Below, piece after piece: positions 59,852 to 64,000 of a DNA stretch of 64,000 nucleotides. The DNA comes from Salininema proteolyticum. Lineage in GTDB: Bacteria > Actinomycetota > Actinomycetes > Mycobacteriales > Micromonosporaceae. Position numbers and translations under genes: made by a program. Positions within the stretch are counted from its first letter, which is position 1. The number at the start of each line of letters is the position of its first letter. Where the stretch lies: the NCBI RefSeq assembly GCF_042685645.1, contig NZ_JBHUNX010000001.1, positions 4,340,001-4,404,000 of the forward strand, in the 5' to 3' direction. The notes beneath the pieces were generated by a model. It saw only the letters and a program-made list of their open reading frames with translations, searched no databases and had not been told where the DNA came from.

Positions 59852-59894
59852 GTGGCCAGTTCTGCCCCCCGCCCGGGCGTCGATTACTGGCCAC
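59852..59894. promoter_or_regulatory. Inverted repeat upstream of the carrier-protein operon
   Basis: GTGGCCAGT (59852-59860) and ACTGGCCAC (59886-59894), a perfect 9-bp inverted repeat with a 25-base spacer, 100 bases before the lysW-like start and downstream of the tRNA terminator. It could be a split operator or a leader-RNA stem. Confidence 0.45.
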
Positions 59895-59995
59895 TTTCGC
59901 CCGCCCCCCGATCGGACGACGATGTTGTACAGAGCCGGATCGCACCTTGCGTTCCGGTGGCACGGAATGCCGTTGAACGAAAGGGAACACCCCAC

Positions 59996-60190
59996 ATGAG
60001 CAATACGACCGCTACCCCCGCTCTCGAGTGCCTGGTCTGCGACAGCGCTCTGGAGGGACACGAGTCCTGGGAGAAGGGCGAGATAGTCGAGTGCGAGTCG
60101 TGCGGACAAGAGCACGAGGTCCTGGAGAAGACCGAGGCGGTCACCAGGATCGACCTCGCCCCCGAGGTCGAGGAGGACTGGGGCGAGTGA
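59996..60190 (+). CDS. lysW: Amino-group carrier protein (LysW-type)
   Basis: 64 residues, acidic: LECLVCDSALEGHE, VECESCGQEHEVLE, then IDLAPEVEEDWGE. The paired CxxC motifs make the LysW zinc ribbon, and the C-terminal EEDWGE is the carrier signature, whose last Glu side-chain carboxylate receives the amino group of the substrate. In Thermus and archaea LysW carries alpha-aminoadipate or glutamate for lysine/arginine synthesis; in Streptomyces homologues serve specialised metabolism. It starts the operon and overlaps the ligase gene (GTGA). The gene symbol denotes homology, not a lysine role. Confidence 0.93.
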   Translation: MSNTTATPALECLVCDSALEGHESWEKGEIVECESCGQEHEVLEKTEAVTRIDLAPEVEEDWGE

Positions 60191-61092
60191 ACGACGTCCG
60201 CACCGACGTCGTCCTGTCCATGACAGTGCTTCGACCGGAAGAGCGACTTCTGGTCGAAGCACTGTGCGGGCAGGGCCTGAGCGTCGAGACCGCCCTGCCA
60301 GGAGACTTTGGCGAGATCCTGGCCAGGAAGAATCGACCCGGCGTGGCCGTGGTGCGCAACCTTTCCCACAAGGAGGCGCTGGCCAACGCGAAGATGCTGG
60401 AGCACAGCGGAATCAGGACCCTGAACCGGGCGTCGTCCATAGACACCTGCGGGGACAAAGGCTATCAGGCGCTGCTCTTCGCCCGTCACGGCGTGCCGCA
60501 CCCGGGTTCGCGCCTGGCCTTCTCCTTCGACCAGGTCCAGGAGGCCGTGGAGTCCTACGGGTTCCCGGTCGTGGTGAAACCCGTCAGCGGCTCCTGGGGC
60601 CGCGGGGTCACCCGGATGACGGGACCCGACTGTCTCGACGCGTGGATCGGGGGACGCGAGTCCACCGACGCGGCGGGCAAGTTCTTCCCCGTCCTCGTCC
60701 AGCAGTACGTCGACAAGCCCGACCACGACCTGAGGGTCGTCGTCGTGGGAGGCACTCCGGTGGCCGCGTTCCGCCGCGTGTCCGACAGCTGGCGCACCAA
60801 CACCACGCTCGGCGCGAAGGTCGAGCCCGTGGAGGCCACTCCCGAGATGGAGGCCCTGTGCCAGCAGGTGGTCGAGGTGGTCGGCGAGGGCTTCTACGGG
60901 ATCGACCTCGTGGAGGACCGCGCCGAGGGCGTCTTGAAGGTGTTGGAGGTCAACGCCAACCCCGAGTTCGCCAAGTCATCGAAGATCCACGGCGTCGACG
61001 TCGCCGGCCTCCTGGCCGAGTACGTCTCCAAGCTGGTGGACAACCCCGACCGGGACAACGAGCCGGTCTCCCTGGGAGGAGTGAACCCATGA
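60187..61092 (+). CDS. LysX/ArgX-like ATP-grasp ligase for the carrier protein
   Basis: 301 residues, RimK-type ATP-grasp. GFPVVVKPVSGSWGRGVTRM is the ATP-binding region with two glycine turns; KLEP-like YGIDLVEDRAEGVLKVLEVNANPEFAKSS (shown in parts elsewhere) supplies the magnesium ligands. It should form the isopeptide bond between the carrier's terminal Glu and an amino-acid alpha-amino group. The motif in the substrate-determining area is EVNANPEF rather than the EVNxTxEF of LysX/ArgX, so the amino acid may differ. GTG start overlaps lysW; the end overlaps the next gene. Confidence 0.92.
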   Translation: MNDVRTDVVLSMTVLRPEERLLVEALCGQGLSVETALPGDFGEILARKNRPGVAVVRNLSHKEALANAKMLEHSGIRTLNRASSIDTCGDKGYQALLFARHGVPHPGSRLAFSFDQVQEAVESYGFPVVVKPVSGSWGRGVTRMTGPDCLDAWIGGRESTDAAGKFFPVLVQQYVDKPDHDLRVVVVGGTPVAAFRRVSDSWRTNTTLGAKVEPVEATPEMEALCQQVVEVVGEGFYGIDLVEDRAEGVLKVLEVNANPEFAKSSKIHGVDVAGLLAEYVSKLVDNPDRDNEPVSLGGVNP

Positions 61093-61715
61093 TGGAGCGT
61101 TTCGACGCCGCCGTGGTCCTGACGCGAGTCATGGCCTCGGGCGTGGTCATGAGCATCGAGAAGAGCGACCGGGAACTGCCCGGTCTGGAGCGCCTGCTCG
61201 GCAAGCTGACCGGGCGCCGACACGTGGCGCTGTTCAACTCGTCGACGGCCGGCCTGCACGCCGCCTTGGCGGGCAACGGAGTCGGCCACGGCGACACCGC
61301 GGTCCTGCCGGACCTGGAGGAGAGCGAGCGCCGCTTCGCCTCCTGGCTCGGAGTGGAGGGCGCCGAAGGCGACGCCCCGCTGTTCGAGCGGTTCCGCCCG
61401 GACGCCGAGACGGCCGGGGAGATCCGCTCCTGGGCGGGGGAGAGGCGGGCCGACACGCTCGTGCTCGACCTCTCGGAGCTCGGATTCGGGCCGGCCTCGG
61501 CCGTGTGCTCGAACGACGAGGGCGTCTGGGCCCGTGCCGAGCGGCTCAAGATCTTCGGCGCCTTCGACCTGAGGACCATGTGGACGCAGGAGGAGTCGAA
61601 CCCCGACCTCGTTCCCGGCGTCCAGTTCAACTACCGCCTGAGCCCGCTGGTCGCCGCCTGCCTGCGGCTGGGGCTCAACCAGGCCTCCAAGACACCCGCA
61701 GGAGCCGCGCGATGA
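61089..61715 (+). CDS. Shortened DegT/AHBA-aminotransferase-like protein without PLP lysine
   Basis: 208 residues. The N-terminal third matches the DegT/DnrJ/EryC1 fold (ELPGLERLLGKLTGRRHVALFNSSTAGLHAALAGNGVGHGDTAVLP) and the last part matches its dimer region (AVCSNDEGVWARAERLKIFG, PGVQFNYRLSPLVAACLRLGLNQ). About 120 residues between them are absent, including the PLP-phosphate and Asp motifs, and the Schiff-base lysine position reads LDLSELGFGPAS, with no Lys. It is co-translated with its neighbours at both ends (4-base overlaps), so it is not decaying DNA. I infer a non-catalytic partner of the full-length aminotransferase. Confidence 0.8.
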   Translation: MMERFDAAVVLTRVMASGVVMSIEKSDRELPGLERLLGKLTGRRHVALFNSSTAGLHAALAGNGVGHGDTAVLPDLEESERRFASWLGVEGAEGDAPLFERFRPDAETAGEIRSWAGERRADTLVLDLSELGFGPASAVCSNDEGVWARAERLKIFGAFDLRTMWTQEESNPDLVPGVQFNYRLSPLVAACLRLGLNQASKTPAGAAR

Positions 61716-63028
61716 AGACCGACTTCCCAACCCTTCCGCTGAACCCGCCGTCCGAGTCCGAGCGCGGGGCCGAGCTGGCCCTGTTCGACGGGCCGGCCAT
61801 GATCGGCAAGGACGTCCGCCGCACCGTCTTCCCGGTGATCACCAAGGAGGACGTCCTGACCATGATGCTCTCCCTGAAGAAGGACCCCGGAAAGGTCGTC
61901 GACGACTTCGCCGGGGCCTACCGGGACTACGTCGGCGCGGGTTACGCCCTGCCGACGGCCTCGGGGACGTCGAGCCTGCACATGGCCCTCGTCGGCGCCG
62001 GCGTGGAGCCGGGCGACGAGGTCGTGGTCCCGGCGTTCACGTTCATCGCCACCGCCCAGGCGGTGGTGGCGGCCGGGGCGATCCCGGTGTTCGCCGACAT
62101 CGACCCCGTCACCTACTGCATGGACCCCGAGAGCGCGGCCGAGGCGGTCACGCCGAGGACCAAGGCGCTCATGCCGGTCCACGTCCACGGCCTTCCGGCC
62201 GACATGGCCCGCCTGCGGGCGCTGGCCGACCGGCACGGCCTCGCCCTGGTCGAGGACGCCTCCCACGCGCACTCGGCGAAGATCGGGGACCGCGTCGCGG
62301 GTTCGATCGGGGACGCGGCGGGGCAGAGCCTCATGGCCGACAAGAACTTCCCGCTGGGCGGCGAGGGCGGCATCGCCTTCTACGCCACCGAGGAGGCCTA
62401 TGAGCGGGCCCGGTCCTACCTGGTGCGCCACGGCATCGACTACCGGATGGCCCCGGCCGCCGCGGCCTTCGGTTCCAGCCAGCTGGAGCGGCTTCCGTAC
62501 TACGACAAGGTCCGCGCCCGCAACGCCGCGATCCTGGACGGCGCGCTGCGGGAGACGGGGCTGTTCAGCCCGCCGCACGTCCCCGAGGGCCACGTCCACG
62601 CGTACAACATGTACCGGGTCGGACTGCACCCGGAGAAGGCCGGGCTGGACGACCTGCCGGTCCACGCGGTGAAGCAGGCGGTGCACGAGCTGCTCGTGGC
62701 CGAGGGCGTCCCGGCGCGGGAATGGCAGAACACGCCCATCCCGTGCCACCTGCCCTTCCAGCGCCGCGACGGGTTCGGCAACGGCTACCCGTTCACCCTG
62801 GGGGAGCGGCGCGCGGAGCACCGCCCCGAGGACTTCCCGAACGTCCTGGGCATGCTGGAGAGCACGCTGGTGCTCTGCCGCGAGCTGCGCTCGCCGGTCG
62901 AGTACGAGCGGGTGCTGCGCTACGCCGAGGCGTTCGCGAAGGTCGCCCGCCGGCCCGACGCGGTCCGGAAACTCGTGGAGGAGAACGACTATCCCCTCCC
63001 CTACCGGAGGGCGGCGCGTCTTGGTTGA
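61712..63028 (+). CDS. DegT/DnrJ/EryC1-family PLP aminotransferase
   Basis: 438 residues. The fold-type I elements are complete: TASGTSSLHMALVGAGVEPGD, VVVPAFTFIATAQAVVAAGA, VEDASHAHSAKI with Asp182, and SLMADKNFPLGGEGG with the presumed Schiff-base Lys211. It resembles aminotransferases/dehydratases of AHBA and aminosugar pathways rather than the class III aminotransferase (LysJ/ArgD) usual for carrier-bound semialdehydes. A C-terminal extension runs past the usual end. AGGAG at 8 bases; 4-base overlap with the preceding gene, 8-base overlap with the next. Confidence 0.92.
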   Translation: MKTDFPTLPLNPPSESERGAELALFDGPAMIGKDVRRTVFPVITKEDVLTMMLSLKKDPGKVVDDFAGAYRDYVGAGYALPTASGTSSLHMALVGAGVEPGDEVVVPAFTFIATAQAVVAAGAIPVFADIDPVTYCMDPESAAEAVTPRTKALMPVHVHGLPADMARLRALADRHGLALVEDASHAHSAKIGDRVAGSIGDAAGQSLMADKNFPLGGEGGIAFYATEEAYERARSYLVRHGIDYRMAPAAAAFGSSQLERLPYYDKVRARNAAILDGALRETGLFSPPHVPEGHVHAYNMYRVGLHPEKAGLDDLPVHAVKQAVHELLVAEGVPAREWQNTPIPCHLPFQRRDGFGNGYPFTLGERRAEHRPEDFPNVLGMLESTLVLCRELRSPVEYERVLRYAEAFAKVARRPDAVRKLVEENDYPLPYRRAARLG

Positions 63029-64000
63029 TCAGAGTCTCACCGTCGCCGTGGTCGGGGCGAGCGGTTACACCGGCGGGGAGGTCATCCGCCTCCTCGCCGA
63101 CCATCCCAACGCCGACCTCGTCTTCCTCAGCGCCGAGCGCAACGCCGGCGCCGCGGTGGGCGCCGTGCACCCGTGGCTGCGGAACCATCCCGGCGTGGCC
63201 AAGGAGAAGTTCCGGCCGCTGGCGGAGATGCCCGAAGTGGACGCCGCGTTCTGCTGCCTCCCGACGGGCAAGCTCCCTCCGGTGCTCGACACCGTCGCCG
63301 GGCAGGCCAAGAGCGTGTTCAACCTGGCCGGGGACTTCCGTCTCCGCGACGCGGGCGAGCTGCGCAGGCACTACCCTGACTCGACCGACGCGGGCGGCGA
63401 GTTCGCCTACTACATTCCCGAGCTGTCGGGCGGCGCTCCGGAGTCCCGGTTCGTCAACCTGCCCGGGTGCATGGCCGTCGCCTCGATCTACGCGCTCTAT
63501 CCGCTGTTCCTCGACGACCTGGTCGAGCCGCACGTGGTCGTGGACGCCAAGACCGGGTCCTCGGGCTCGGGCAAGGGCAGCGGCGAGCACCCGGCGGAGC
63601 GGGCGGGGAACTTCCGCGTGCACAAGCCGCACGGGCACCGGCACGCGCCGGAGATCAGCCAGGCGATCGCCGAGCTGACCGGAGTGCAGCCGGAGCTGCA
63701 GTTCTCGACCTACAGCCTGGACACTCCGCGCGGCATCCTCGTGTCGGCGTACGCCCGGCTGAGGGAGGACCGCCAGGGGCTGGAGGTCAAGCGCGCCTTC
63801 GCGAAGGCGTACGTGGGCCGCCCGTTCCTCCGGTTGCGCTCGGCGCCGAAGAAGCCGCAGGACTTCCCGATGCTCAAGGCCGTCAACGGCTCCAACCTCG
63901 CCGAGGTGTCGGTGAGCGTGTCGGGCCGCGAGATCGTGACCGTCGCGGCGCTGGACAACCTCATCAAGGGCGCGGCCGGCCAGGCCGTGCAGGCGTTCAA
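63021..64000 (+). CDS. ArgC/LysY-like acyl-phosphate reductase, 3' end outside window
   Basis: At least 326 residues visible. The Rossmann start is VAVVGASGYTGGEVIRLLADHP; the catalytic Cys lies in VNLPGCMAVASIYAL; TGSSGSGKG and HKPHGHRHAPEI carry the other family residues (conserved His). By homology to LysY/ArgC it reduces a carrier-bound acyl phosphate to the semialdehyde with NADPH. TTG 63021 follows GGAGG by 10 bases and overlaps the aminotransferase stop. The acyl kinase (LysZ/ArgB-like) needed before it would be expected just downstream, beyond the window. Confidence 0.92.
   Translation, partial: MVDQSLTVAVVGASGYTGGEVIRLLADHPNADLVFLSAERNAGAAVGAVHPWLRNHPGVAKEKFRPLAEMPEVDAAFCCLPTGKLPPVLDTVAGQAKSVFNLAGDFRLRDAGELRRHYPDSTDAGGEFAYYIPELSGGAPESRFVNLPGCMAVASIYALYPLFLDDLVEPHVVVDAKTGSSGSGKGSGEHPAERAGNFRVHKPHGHRHAPEISQAIAELTGVQPELQFSTYSLDTPRGILVSAYARLREDRQGLEVKRAFAKAYVGRPFLRLRSAPKKPQDFPMLKAVNGSNLAEVSVSVSGREIVTVAALDNLIKGAAGQAVQAF

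Noticed and set aside
61089..61715. Treating the short DegT gene as a pseudogene
   Set aside because: Its frame is intact and overlaps both neighbours by 4 bases; loss of the PLP site appears to be by clean internal deletion, not decay.
1..64000. CRISPR array, prophage or toxin-antitoxin module
   Set aside because: No regularly spaced repeats, no phage structural genes and no recognisable toxin pair anywhere in the window.

Overview
The window is about 70% GC actinobacterial chromosome centred on the replication origin. The order gyrA-gyrB-dciA-recF-gnd-dnaN-oriC-dnaA-rpmH-rnpA-yidD-yidC-jag-rsmG-parA-parB, the DUF3566 gene behind gyrA, tRNA-Ile/tRNA-Ala behind that, and GTTTCACGTGAAAC parS sites fit a Nocardiopsis/Streptomonospora-type actinomycete (family level is inference).

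Layout. 1-7.8 kb: a membrane protein cut by the window edge, a solute-binding-like protein, an ArsR regulator with a repeated operator, a HAD phosphatase, radA, and a frameshifted UbiB/ABC1 kinase. 7.6-9.4 kb: a CsoR-type operator over a micro-gene, then an IS5-family element that has split a tiny Cys-rich ORF coupled to a TfoX-like gene. 9.5-11.5 kb: tRNA-Ala(TGC), a DLW-39-like micro-protein, a Nudix hydrolase, a zinc-ribbon protein and tRNA-Ile(GAT). 11.6-24.2 kb: the leftward replication block from the DUF3566 gene to dnaA, with about a dozen DnaA boxes between dnaN and dnaA and three more upstream of dnaA. 24.8-30.8 kb: the rightward block rpmH-rnpA-yidD-yidC-jag-rsmG-parAB, with five intact parS cores between 27.8 and 31.2 kb, one of them in the parB terminator.

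31-59.4 kb is mixed core and accessory DNA: GNAT acetyltransferases, a HIT-like protein, an acyl-CoA dehydrogenase, a SpoIIE-type phosphatase, tRNA-Gly(TCC), a beta-propeller lipoprotein, a DUF4253 protein, an SGNH hydrolase with a 30-residue membrane peptide, a DAGK-like protein, purA, a PH-domain membrane protein, disA (c-di-AMP synthesis), a cytoplasmic beta-lactamase-like protein, an HTH-only LysR protein diverging from a Tat-exported/cytoplasmic metallo-hydrolase pair, a three-gene 2-oxo acid dehydrogenase complex, a dimethylargininase-like hydrolase with a leaderless promoter, a small metalloprotease and pheA.

59.7 kb to the window end: tRNA-Glu(TTC), then a tightly coupled five-gene operon for amino-group-carrier-protein (LysW-type) chemistry: the carrier ending EEDWGE, its RimK/LysX-like ligase, a shortened DegT-fold protein without the PLP lysine, a full-length DegT aminotransferase, and an ArgC/LysY-like reductase cut by the window edge. 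The unusual aminotransferase pair points to a modified, probably specialised non-proteinogenic amino-acid pathway rather than plain lysine or arginine synthesis. It is the best candidate in the window for an under-described system.
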